From the NCBI RefSeq assembly GCF_003576645.1, contig NC_044924.1, positions 18,814,977 through 18,878,976 on the forward strand: a stretch of 64,000 nt of DNA, in the 5' to 3' direction. Positions 25,882-36,281 of the stretch are shown piece after piece. Each line of letters starts with the position of its first letter. The stretch's first letter is position 1. Both the position numbers and the translations under genes were made by a program. Below the pieces are notes generated by a model. That model worked only from the letters and a program-made list of their open reading frames with translations. It was not told where the DNA came from and did not search any database. The stretch comes from Ipomoea triloba. Its lineage: Eukaryota; Streptophyta; Magnoliopsida; Solanales; Convolvulaceae.

Positions 25882-27336
25882 ATGCCGCCGAGACGCTCGC
25901 AGTCGACCGCCGCCGTCGCTCACCGGACGCGGTCCAAACTAGCTGCCGCTCGGCCACCTTCGCCGCCGGCCAGTGTCGCTCGGCGCCTGCAGTTCGAAGC
26001 CATGTCGCCGCACTGCCCTGCCGCCGCCAATGATCAATCATCATCGCCGCATCCCTCTTCCGCCGGTGATCAACCACCGTTCTCGCCCTCCGTGGTCGGC
26101 CAACCGCAGCTAAAACCGTCCACCCTACGTACAGATGCACCAGTTTGCCGCGGCTCTGTGGAGATTTCTTCGGCCGAAAATAACCGCAGCCAAAATCAAC
26201 CGCAGCCGATACCAACCGTTCACTTACCGCAGTATGCTGGCAAAGGACTGTTACATCCTCCTTCTACTCAACATATCTCTACGAGTGAATCATCAGAGTA
26301 CTCTCCCCTCCAGCCTTTGCAAACTCTCTCAGATAATGCCTTTTCTCATTTATTTTACTGTGCTGCATTATCCTCCTTCTATCGTTCGTTGTCTGTCAAA
26401 AGTTTTATATGCCAGAAGAAGATTGTCATTAGTGATTTTACTGCGAAAACGGGTCTTATTGGAAAATTGAAGTCATGCCAGTTGTTTACCTTTGTGGTTA
26501 CTATTGACCAGTTTGTTAAACCCGTAGTCTATGAATTTTATGCTAATCTGGCTCCGGAATTGGTCTGTCACAATCATGTTCATATTCGGGGTCGATTGTT
26601 TGATTTTGGTCCAGATAGTATCAATCATTACTTTTGGTCTGCTGATTATGATGATGAATTTGTTGAGGATATGGACCAGATTACTGCCAAGCTGACAGGT
26701 GGGGCTAAAACTCGATGGGTTGCAAAGGATACTATTAAGGCTGTAGACCTCACTGCATCCTTCGCACTGTTGCACAAGATTGCATGTACGAATTGGATGC
26801 CAACCAAACATCATTCCTATGTCAAGAGATCCATGGCTGTGCTTCTCTACAAAATTGACCAGGGTGTCATGATTAATCTTGGCAAATTGCTCTTTCAGCA
26901 GATATTGGACGCTCGGAATGGTGCAAACAACAGGAAGGAGCTGATTTTACCTAACCTTATTTATGGTATTCTTGTTTCACAGGGATTTAAGAAGCATGAT
27001 ACCGAGGATTATGAGGCTCAATCTTTACCTATTAAGGTAGATCCTCGCCTACTACATAGAACTCATGTTGATGACCTTAGTGCTCGTGAGGATTCCCACC
27101 ACCAGACTCGGTCCTCATCTGATGGTGCCATAGTCGATACTATCCACATTCTTGAAGAAGAGTTGGTTGCCATCCATGACGAGCAAAAGCGGCTGGCCTG
27201 CCGTCGTGTAAAGATTGATAATATTCTGAAAAGGCTTCGTCGTGAAGACGCGGAGAATGTCGATGTTCTTTCTGAGGTTGCGTCCTCTTCGGCTTCGTCC
27301 TCTAATGATGACTCACCAGCTTCCCCTTCTTGTTGA
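25882..27336 (+). CDS. Extra ORF behind pol (env-position, 'putative plant transposon protein' type)
   Basis: 484 residues from the ATG at 25882 (MPPRRSQSTAAVAHRTRSK). The upstream in-frame ATG at 25789 lies in the T-rich spacer and is less likely. The protein has a basic, proline-rich, probably disordered N-terminus (to about residue 150), a globular middle with VYEFYANL, then VHIRGRLFDFGPDSINHYF and a conserved-looking W-rich end, and a C-terminal coiled coil (about 415-460) followed by a serine-rich acidic tail. The middle resembles the domain annotated in plants as 'putative plant transposon protein' (recalled as Pfam Transposase_32, not searched). I see no signal peptide or membrane segment, so an envelope role is not supported by sequence, although Sireviruses often carry an env-like ORF in this place. 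The frame is intact, unlike pol. Confidence 0.8.
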   Translation: MPPRRSQSTAAVAHRTRSKLAAARPPSPPASVARRLQFEAMSPHCPAAANDQSSSPHPSSAGDQPPFSPSVVGQPQLKPSTLRTDAPVCRGSVEISSAENNRSQNQPQPIPTVHLPQYAGKGLLHPPSTQHISTSESSEYSPLQPLQTLSDNAFSHLFYCAALSSFYRSLSVKSFICQKKIVISDFTAKTGLIGKLKSCQLFTFVVTIDQFVKPVVYEFYANLAPELVCHNHVHIRGRLFDFGPDSINHYFWSADYDDEFVEDMDQITAKLTGGAKTRWVAKDTIKAVDLTASFALLHKIACTNWMPTKHHSYVKRSMAVLLYKIDQGVMINLGKLLFQQILDARNGANNRKELILPNLIYGILVSQGFKKHDTEDYEAQSLPIKVDPRLLHRTHVDDLSAREDSHHQTRSSSDGAIVDTIHILEEELVAIHDEQKRLACRRVKIDNILKRLRREDAENVDVLSEVASSSASSSNDDSPASPSC

Positions 27337-27655
27337 TGACTAGTCCATGGGTAACTTCTCTCAGTTTTGGTCTTAGTGAATTTAATAATGTTGTTATTTT
27401 TCATGAAGTAGTATATCTGTAGTTGGTGGATAGAACTTGTGTCAGAAACTTTTTCCCTTTCACATAACTTGATTTATCCATCACAAAATTCAAGCCTTAA
27501 AATCCTACGCTGTTCTGCGTGCTACGAAACAGAAATACTTGCACTTTTTGTTTGCGATTGAAATTGCTTTCTTACTATATGCGCCAACAAATTCCATATT
27601 ATTGCTCGCTATTGTCTTACCGATGTATCATGCTACATTTTTTTTGGGCTGTACC

Positions 27656-27825
27656 TAGAAGAGGGATACCCGCACTTAATGTGGTTCAAGAGGAACCTGA
27701 GAAGAGTCAGGTGTGAAAGCTATCTAGTGTACGTTTCACTTAGAAGAGGGCTACCCGTACTTAATATGGTTCAAAAAGAACCTGAGAAGAGTCCGGTGTG
27801 AAAGCTGTCTAATGTGATATCCTTT
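27656..27825 (+). repeat. 85-bp direct repeat in the Sirevirus 3' region
   Basis: Two diverged copies starting TAGAAGAGGG at 27656 and 27741, each ending in GGTGTGAAAGCT(A/G)TCTA. Their differences suggest a true old duplication. Confidence 0.8.
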
Positions 27826-28027
27826 TCGCGGCCTCTTTTCTGCAATCCATATCTCCGCATTTGCTTCCTAGAAAATCTATCCTATCGGTGATAAACTACT
27901 ACAAGCCCTTGAGAACAACGTTAGACTCCCTTCTATCTACTTATTGCTTATATATTGCTCTTGATTGAATTCCAACTTTATTATTTCACTAATACTATGC
28001 TTACGATGCCTTTGGCACTTGTTTATC

Positions 28028-28158
28028 AAAAGGGGGAGTATACAAAAGGGTAGTTCAAAGCAAGCAAGTCAGGGGGAGTATACAAAGGGGGAGTACAAAG
28101 TAAGGGGGAGTCATGATATTTGGAGTTTGTTTGATCAACATATGCCAAAGGGGGAGAT
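28028..28158 (+). promoter_or_regulatory. Multiple polypurine tracts
   Basis: Five GGGGGAG motifs, mostly within AAAGGGGGAG, the last one (CAAAGGGGGAGAT) directly before the 3' LTR. Repeated tracts of this kind are typical of Sireviruses, and the last would prime plus-strand DNA. Confidence 0.88.
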
Positions 28159-29033
28159 TGTTGGTACAAAAATTATTGATTTTATGTACTTGTCATATAT
28201 TGATCCATGAAAGGAAGAAATAAGTTTTTGATGTAATTAACATGCATGCATACGTGTTTGGCACAAAAGAAAAGAAGAAGAAATACAATGCAAGGATGTG
28301 TATGTGGCACAAAATGCAATGAAATGGGAAAATGCAATGCATGCGTATGTGAATGTGTGGAGCAGATGAAGAGTGTGTGAGGAGTCTACCAAGTGGCAAT
28401 CAAAGAATTATTCTTAAAAACATTGTGTGAACCAGATTATTTCTCTCTCCCATATTCATGCAAAGTGTCTGAACATGGGATGGACTTCCTAAAAACAAGG
28501 CTCTACAAACACTATAAAAGGGGAGTCTTGTAATGAGATCAAAGTGAAGTTTCAGGGAGTAACAATTCAAGAGTCATTGACTACACAAAAGAAACTTCAA
28601 ATGTTCGGGACTAGAAACGAGTACTAAATTTGGAGAAGCAGCTCCACGCAGTACTAGTACACCTTGTGTCAAAATCCAGGTTGGCATACAATTTGTGTAA
28701 TTGATAGATTAGCTCAAATTGTATTAAAAATTTTCTTACTGACTTATTGTATAAGGTTGGCGTTAAAATAGGTGGTAGGCCTAGTTTTGTAAATCGGTTG
28801 AACCTTGTACTTGTAAAAACCAGGGGGTTGATCTAGTGGAAAATTTTGGGCGTGGCACCGCAGATTAGGAGTGTTCTCCGAACTGCGTTATTAAATGATT
28901 GGTGTGCTTATTTGGTGCGTTCATATTTTTACATTATATCTATTAGGAGTATTATCAGGAGTAATTGTCTCTTATCTAATTCCCTAGTTAAATATAGCGT
29001 ATATTCGTTGGAAGTCTGCATTACATTCTTACA
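28159..29033 (+). repeat. Sirevirus 3' LTR
   Basis: TGTTGGTAC...TTACA, 875 bp, with the same TATA box as the 5' LTR, followed by target duplication ACCGC. Confidence 0.96.
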
Positions 29034-29762
29034 ACCGCCGCTATCGTCGCTACCCGTAGATCACCGGAAGAGAAGCTTCAAGCTCGTCGGAGATGGAGGT
29101 TCGTAGCTTTACAGTTAGAGAGAAAAGTGAGCGAAGAGATGATGGGAGCTCTCCGTTGACACCGCGATTCCTTATTGCTATTCACCGCTCACGCCAGAAA
29201 CAGAGGAGGAGCTTGACGTTGTTCTGCTTCACTGGTGCTGCCGCCGATCGTTATTACGTGGTGAGAAGCTGCTGCCATAGGTTCACTTCCTATGTTATTT
29301 GCGAAGATGAGGAACGGGAGGCTGCTTGTCTGTAGACCTCCATTGATGCCGTTGGTGAAGAGAAGATATGGAAGGGAGGCAAACGAGAGAAGAGAGACGA
29401 GAGCAGAGGATGGAATTATTTTTGGCTGCTGATGTTTTTGGGAGGAGAAGACAAAAGATCACATTCCATTTAGGGTAGGTTTCCAAGATGGGCTATGGCT
29501 ATATTGGGATGGTTGGATCAATTTAGAATGTTGGGTCAAATAGACACTTGGGCTTATATAATTTGGACTCAAGACTAATCATAGTCTATAAAATACATAT
29601 TCATAATTATGGGCTATAGTATTTGAATAATAACTTATAAGAATGGCTCATCTATAGATCATTATGAAATAATTATATTTAGAATCATCTTAATAATTAT
29701 TTAATAGGAAAATAACCCCTTATTATATTTAGAAGAGTAGTAGGGAAATGCGGGGTATTACA
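29034..29762 (-). repeat. Solo gypsy LTR 'C', right part
   Basis: Continues 14237-16681 across the Sirevirus and ends GGGGTATTACA. It is GC-rich at first (Sirevirus target site) and then AT-rich. Frames at 28846-29335 are not supported as genes. Confidence 0.85.
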
Positions 29763-31430
29763 CCAACAATCCAACAAATCAAAGGCTAAACCCCAAGAAA
29801 TTTCACAAGATTTCACAACACCAAATAATATTAATATTCAAGAGTGAAAGTAGGTTTTAGTGTAACATGGAAGATTACCTCTTGAAGCTCTATCAATCCA
29901 ATAGCAATCCCCAATCTTAGGCTTGATCCAAAAGCAAGTCCACAATTATGAACCTGAGAATTAATTCAACCTAATATAGTCATTAACGACTATCAATAAT
30001 AACGACATTAATAGTTCTAATTGGCCCATTATAATCATTATCTGAGGTCTACAATTACTCACTAGTCGAACCATACTCGTCCTTAGTAATAATAATGATC
30101 ACCGGTACTTAAGCCATTATCCATAACAATGATTGATCCACTAATTGGTCTGCTACTATCATTAAGTACAAATTGGGATCATTATTACCTCAACTATGTC
30201 TAAGCATAATAATGTGATCACTAGATAATAATAACTCATAACTATTTCTATATCCGATCGCTAACCGGAACCACAATTATCATAATGAGCTCAACATTCT
30301 AATTATAACATAATTACACTAATCATAAGCCACTACTATACTCACCTAAATTAACAATCAATATTAATTCCAATTAGTGGAGGCTTACCTACTGTAATGT
30401 ACTCGTCGGAATCAGAGAGGAGAGATCACTGCTGCGCAATGTCGAGGAGAGTTGCTTCGCCGATCACCTCCATTCCATAGCTCAGCCGCATGCTTGGTTA
30501 CTTCTGGGGAGAAAACAGAGGAAGGCGTCCTCCGATGCATTCTGAAGAGAAGAGAAGGGGATGTTAGCTGCTACGCGTGCAAGGAACGGGAGAGGAGATG
30601 ACGACGATTCCTCCTACTGCTGCCATCGCTTCGCCGCCGCCGCCGAGAGCTCACCATTGACACCGGTTACTCAAGCTGGACGGGGAGGGGAGGTCCGTCA
30701 CGGTTGACCGCTGCTTTGCACTGCCGAAGCCACCTCATGCTAGACTACCGTATGTCGTCGTTGCCATCGCTGAGGGAGGAAGCTCGCCGGATTTGCCTCA
30801 CCATGCTGCTGCTTCGCCAAGCCTACTGCCGCTAACCACGGCTAGAACTCCATTGTTGTTGCTTGATGTTGCCGTCGACCAAGAAGCAAGAAGGAGAAGA
30901 AATAGAGGTGAAGCTCATCGTTGCCGTCGGGGATCCTCCATTGTTGGAGCTACTGCCGTTTGACGCAAATGAGGAGAGAAACAAATGGGAGAGGAACGAG
31001 AGACAGAGATGAAGAAAATGGAAATTGCTTAGCTGCTGATCAAGAAAACATGCCTTATATATTTAGATATACTATATATAGTAGGTTAAGTTTCCATTTT
31101 GGACTAGATCACATATAGAAAAAGCTACACCATTCGGGTTAGTTGGGTCAATACTAGTTTCAATATAATCATAATTGAGCTTAAGATAATTTATTGGGTC
31201 CATAGCCCTATAATGAAAATCATATAATATGAAATATATATCTATAGATATATTGGGCTAAGGTAATTTGATAGCTCAATAATAATAGCTTAAATAAAAA
31301 CGTATTATTCACAAGCCCATTAGGAAATAATTATATTTAAAACCATTTTAATAATTACTTAATAAGAAAATAGCCCCTTACTTTAAATATTTACATTTAA
31401 AATAATAATACCGAAGTGCGGGGTATTACA
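29763..31430 (-). repeat. Solo gypsy LTR 'B', right part
   Basis: Continues 12564-14236 and ends GGGGTATTACA before ATATG. It includes a GC-rich leader-like stretch at 30420-30930 and a donor-like TAG/GTAAGCC on the minus strand near 30390. No ORF is convincing. Confidence 0.85.
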
Positions 31431-33112
31431 ATATGTTTTAATTCTAAATAACACCTTTTATGTACCAAGTTTTTCCAAAACCTTGATTTCGATTTCAAGA
31501 CTTGTGTCGTTGGGTTTCTCCTTTAAATTTCAAGACAAGTATGTTAATATTTTTAATAAATCAACTTGTGTGAGAAATGGTACATTGTCTGATGTTCTAT
31601 ATCGTATTCATTTATAAAATAATGTCACTTATAGTTTAATGCATGTTCATTGTAGTTCCAAAAGATCAAGTCTTAGTGAGAACTCCTCATTGTTATGGCA
31701 TCGGAGATTAGGTCATATCTCCCTTGAACGTATAAAGAAATTAGTAAATGATAGAGTACTCAATAATCTTGATTATACTAATTTCGAGACTTGTATAGAC
31801 TGCATTAAGGGAAATCAGACGAACAAGTCTAAGAAAGGTATCAAAAGGAGTTCAAGCATATTAGAAATCATACATACTGACATTTGTTGTCTAGATATGG
31901 ATATGTCGCGTCAGAAATATTTCATCACCTTTATTGATGATTATTCGCGATTTACTTATTTGATTCATAACAAGAATGAAGCATTAGATGCCTTCAAGCC
32001 TTTTAAGGTTGAAGTTGAGAAGCAATGTGAGAAACAAATATAGATAGTAAGATCTGACATAGGTGGTGAATACTATGGTAGATACACTGAAAGTGGACAA
32101 GTACCTAGCCCTTTTGCTAAGTTTCTTCAAGAACATGGGATTGTTGCCCAATACATCATGCTTAGTTCTTGGGACCAAAATGATATTACTGAAAGAAAAA
32201 ATTGAGCGCTTATTGACATGGTGCAGATTATGCTTAGAAACTCAAAACTTCCTAAGTTTTTTTGGGCTAAAGCACATAAGATGACTATATATATATTAAA
32301 CCATGTTCCTACCAAGGTTGTTCCAAAGAAACCATTTGAGTTATTTAAAGGTTGGAAACCGAGTTTGCAACATATGCATGTTTGGGGATGTACGTCTGAG
32401 GTGAGGATATTTAACCCACAAGAAAAGAAGTTGGATTCGAGGACTATTAGTGATTTCTTTATTGGATAAGCGCAATCTTCCGAGGGTTACATATTTTACT
32501 GTCTATCTCATTCAACTAGGACTGTGGAATCAAGAAATGCTAAGTTTCTTAAAGATGACATGATTAGTGGGAGGGATCGATTCAATGATTTGATTTCTAA
32601 TCATGATCAAATTGAACCATGTCCTTCTACATCATTGGATAGGTTGATAATAGTTTCAAGCACCCTCAAATTCAAATGGGTATTGAACAACTTATTGAAG
32701 AAGTTCCACAAAATGTTGATATTATTCCAATAGATCAACCAATTCAGGAAATTCCTGAAACGGTAGTTGAACCTCTAACTTCTCAAGAAAATGGTAATTC
32801 AACAATAAGCCGATCTAATCGAGAGAAAATTTGACAATTCCTAGTGATTATATAGTGTATAAGTAAGAGTATGATGTTGGAGCGGAAAATGATCCGGAAA
32901 CGTTTTCACAAGGCATAAATTATAAAGAGTCAGATTTATGGTATGAAGCCATGAAAGAAAAAATAAGTTCCATGCGAAGCAATGAGGTTTGGAACCTTGT
33001 TGACTTGGCTAATGGGGCCAAGGCCATTGACTACAAATTAGTCTATAAGGCTAAAAAAAACTCATTAGGCAGCATCGAGTGATACAAGGCTAGTCTCGTT
33101 ACTAAAGGGTTT
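31431..33112 (+). pseudogene. Ty1/copia relic, piece 2: protease end, integrase, RT start
   Basis: Resumes the relic interrupted at 12563. It shows the GAG-pre-integrase motif LLWHRRLGHISLERIKKLV (about 31690-31750), CIDCIKGNQTNK, the integrase core with IIHTDI and FIDDYSRFTYL, then FWAKAHKMTIYILNHVPTK and KPFELFKGWKPSLQHMHVWG of the C-terminal part. It ends with the RT start (WYEAMKEKISSMRSNEVWNLV) at 32940-33010. At least five stops or frameshifts occur (for example 32041-32043, 32203, 32467). The piece stops at GGTTT, the target duplication of the next insertion. Confidence 0.9.
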
Positions 33113-33850
33113 TGTAACACCCCGACTCGGCTTACCGTACAACCGGAGTAGTTACCGCCACACCTAGAGTGAATTCTATCACCTCTTTGACAAACTCCAC
33201 TCTAAGTGCACAGGCTAAATGGAAACGCTTCACAACAACTGTCACCCAACATAGTCATATGCATATATTTGAGCCAAAAAGGGCTTAGTTAACCAGTCAG
33301 ATACATATCTACCTATATATACAAGGATGTGCCCGGTGGGCCAAAAGACCAGTTCGGATTGATCACAATCCTACTAACCCAGCTCATAAACCGCTAAGGT
33401 TACAAAAAAAATATTTACACAAAAGATAAAGTTCCCAAAGGTTTTTCTGAGGTATACCACCTACTCGATCTGTTGGTATACCGGGCCCGTAAACATTCCC
33501 CACACTAGATGCCACTCCCCTTCAAACCAAGTGATATGGTCTAGGAAACGAGATTTGATGTTCATCATAAACCATTCATCCCAAAATTCTGGAGGACTCG
33601 AGTCACAAGGGTGAGGGTAATGAACAACAAACTCTAGAGGATTACTTCCCTCCAAGCTTTCTATGGGGTAAAAACCAAAATAGGTTTGGACATCAAGACC
33701 ATCGGAAATGGGAAGAAAACTATCTACTGCAGGTGAGCTATCTGGAGCCATAGGAGCATAGCCAGGTGCGTAAGGGTCGGCACCCGTCATCCACGGTATA
33801 TACACCTCGTAGCCTATCCCTGGGTATGTGTACTCCGGCGAATCTTGGGG
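33113..33850 (-). repeat. Solo gypsy LTR 'E', left part
   Basis: Begins TGTAACACCCCGACTCGG (minus-strand LTR end). With its right part (47801-49941) it is flanked by perfect GGTTT duplications at 33108-33112 and 49942-49946. It aligns to the first part of the LTR at 3941-7405. At 33851 it changes abruptly to the plus-strand Tekay element. Compared with the 3941-7405 LTR, a few hundred bases of E are missing between its two parts. Confidence 0.87.
33461..33850 (-). pseudogene. LTR-encoded ORF in LTR E (5' end lost)
   Basis: The minus strand encodes about 130 residues of a protein homologous to the ORF at 36282-36773. Shared parts include DPYAPG(Y/F)AP, LEGS(D/N)PLEFVV, WDEW.MM, FLDH(I/L)TW and WHLVWG, ending in a normal stop. 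Codons for the shared block FLDH.TW...WHLVWG differ mainly at third positions. The first ten or so residues of the apparent frame come from the adjoining Tekay element and are not part of the gene. The true start is lost at the junction. Function unknown. Confidence 0.75.
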
Positions 33851-33961
33851 GTTAAAATGGTCAAAGTCCAATGGTCGAATCATAGCTCGGAGGAAGCCAC
33901 GTGGGAGTTGGAAAGCGTTATGATGGAACGTTATCCAGAGTTATTTGGCTCAGGTGTGTAG
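33851..33961 (+). pseudogene. C-terminal fragment of a Tekay polyprotein (chromodomain end)
   Basis: Matches 44612-44722 without visible change: it encodes the end of the chromodomain ([20 protein letters not shown]) up to the same TAG. The following 3' leader and polypurine tract (to 34130) also match, with about two substitutions. It is evidence for a second copy of the element upstream. Confidence 0.85.
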
Positions 33962-34928
33962 GATCGATTTACTTGCTATATGCTTAAATAAATTTGTGTA
34001 CTAAGATTAGGCATACTAAGATTTTATTATGTGTAAGCGAAGGTAAGCAGTAATCTATTTGAGACCGTGGAGTATAAGAAGGAAGTTTCGGGGACGAAAC
34101 TCTTTTTAAGGAGGGTAGACTGTAACCCCTCGTCTATTTCGATAAGTTTGAGGTTCAGAAAATATGTCTTTAAGCTATGACATTCATAAGATAAGTGACC
34201 GATGCTTCAAAATAATTTTTTTTAAGGAAGTATAGTTGTTATTAAGTTGCGATCGTTCGTGCCGGTCACGAACCGTAAAATTTTAGGAGCTGGTATTCGG
34301 ACCCGATTATCCTAGGAAATGGATTATTAGGCACCATATTATTATTCTTGAACTTCCTATTCAATTAAATCAGCCCATAGCAGCGAAAATTTATTTTGAT
34401 CGTACATCGCTAAAATTTCGCGGTGTACCGAACCTAACCCAATTTTGAGGGTTAGTCTGGAATAAATTTTTGGTTTCGAGAATTATTCTATCAAGATTAT
34501 TTTCTACCGAAACTTTATCTGTTTGGACCCCAACTGATAAGTTTGAAAATACTTCATTATTTTATTCTATTTTTTTTTCCCCATAAAAACATCTTACCTC
34601 AAAAGGAAGAATACCCAAAGCCAATTTATTCCATTTGTTATTCTTCTTCTTCTTCCTTGGCTGAATTTCAAAAGAGAGAAAGAGAGGTGACTTCCACCAT
34701 TTTCCTCCATTAAAACCATAGCCAAGCTTGTACACAACTCTCCAATTTGTTCGGTAAGATTTCAATATTAATCGGTTAAAAAGTCTTGATTTCTTCCCTA
34801 GAACTTGATTGTAGGTAAAGATTTCTTAAATATGTTGTTATGGTGGTGTATTCTACCTAGGGTTTTTCGGTGAAACTTGGGGATAAAGGTTCAAGACTAC
34901 TTTTACGGTGATATTACACACTTGTGAG

Positions 34929-36281
34929 GTAAGTTGGAATTAGTCACTTGAATTTGGATAATTGATTTTAGTTGAAATATGGTGTTTTTGGAGCTTTGGG
35001 AATATTTTCGTATACAAGTTCATAGCACAAGTTCATAGCTTGGATATGCTTGTATATGTTGTATTTATGTCTATATAAGTTTATAGTTGTGGAAATAGAG
35101 AAAGGAAATCAGGACAGATTTCTATCAGTAACTTCCGTGAATTTCTGGGAAAAATCGGTAAATTATTTTGGTCCAATTTTTTTTATACATGTAGTTCTAT
35201 AAGTGTAGAAGCCGCATATAAACGTTCATAATTTTTGGAGTAGTATAAGTATGGTTTTCGGAATTTTTCCCAAAACTGGTCCAGAGAAGGAAAAATGCTA
35301 CAGCACACTGCCAAGGGCAAAAAAATGGAATTTTCTGTGTATATTCGTGAACCTAGGTGACCAAAACTTTTTATGAACATCAAGTACTATGAGTTAGGGT
35401 TCTACCATAAAAATTTCAAGTGAAAAAGAGTTCGGGAACTATTTTTACCGGCTCAATCTTTCTGGACAGAAACTGTCAAAATCAATTTTGACAAAAATAT
35501 TTTTTTTTGTAACAAAACTAGTGACGAAATTTTGGGATGTCACAACCATATTTGGATGAAATAAATTATTTTGAAAATACTATTTGATTCCAGGAAAGAA
35601 AAAGAAAAATGTTTTCAAACCCTTAGTTTCTGGAATAAGGTGGGGACCTTCGGGAAGGCTTAAACGCCACGGCCCGGGGTTGGAATAAGGTTGGACCTAT
35701 GGGAGGGCTGGAGTGCCATGGCCCTAGGTTAGGATAAGGAGACCGACGGGAAGGCAGGGAAATGCCACTGCCCAAGGTTTGAGAAGGAGAATTGAGAAAT
35801 GTTCAAAGTGCTTACTCAGGGGAAACTAAGTGGAAAATTTTTGAGTATGAAAATTATTGTTATTCTGGGCTGCGGTTCAGATTATTATAGAGCTGCGGTT
35901 CTATATGCAGTATGAAAATTGTTGTTACTCTGAGCTGCGGTTCAGATTATTATAAATATTAGAGCTGCGGTTCTATTTGCAAATGATGAAATTCCTGGAA
36001 ATGTGAAATTTTGCAAACTTGTCTGAAAAGGGCATGAAAATTATTTTGAGTGGCAAGTTATGACTTCATTCTTATTTGAGAAAAGATTTATATGATTTAA
36101 CGTTTATACGCTATTATACTATCTATAAATCGTTTCGTTACAGGCAGATTTTCAAATCACGGTAAAACTTTATAAAGCTTTTAGATTATCTATGTTTTCA
36201 AACCTTTGTCTACTTTTAAGTGACAAATGGATTTCCTTACTTAGCCGTCGTGCTAACTACACTTCGTTGTGTTCTTAACAG
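34929..36281 (+). other. Predicted intron inside the Tekay LTR
   Basis: Donor GAG|GTAAGT at 34929, branch-point-like CTAAC at 36253-36257, acceptor TTCTTAACAG ending at 36281, directly before the ATG of the LTR ORF. Length 1,353 bp. Donor and acceptor blocks recur in other LTRs of this window. A ~480-bp part (about 34990-35460) resembles 53860-54240 of the solo LTR at 51231. No transcript evidence is available. Confidence 0.5.
36235..36265 (+). promoter_or_regulatory. Conserved 31-bp LTR block
   Basis: Begins CCTTACTTAGCCGTCG and contains GTGCTAACTAC. Identical in the other Tekay LTR copies and, reversed, at 4692-4722 and 51543-51573, although flanking sequence in those families is diverged. 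It ends 14-17 bp before the acceptor-like AG. Confidence 0.6.

Larger units (their letters stand above)
16682..29033 (+). mobile_element. Sirevirus-type Ty1/copia element
   Basis: Complete element with two LTRs (16682-17555 and 28159-29033), a primer site at 17558, gag-pol, an extra ORF behind pol (25882-27336) and several polypurine tracts before the 3' LTR. Perfect 5-bp target duplications ACCGC flank it at 16677-16681 and 29034-29038. A coiled-coil gag with two zinc knuckles, an extra ORF after pol and repeated GGGGGAG tracts are recognised Sirevirus traits. The LTRs differ at roughly a dozen positions by eye, so the insertion is younger than the elements around it. Its printed length is inflated by assembly duplications (about 2.8 kb from the 1,387-bp repeats and 7 x 42 bp). 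Two stop codons in pol suggest it cannot move on its own. Confidence 0.93.

Noticed and set aside
25882..27336. Envelope glycoprotein
   Set aside because: No signal peptide or transmembrane segment is visible; position alone does not support it.
29040..30960. Host gene fragments in GC-rich stretches (29040-29340, 30420-30960)
   Set aside because: Both lie within solo LTRs B and C, at the leader position of the LTR, and frames are short and unrelated to known proteins.
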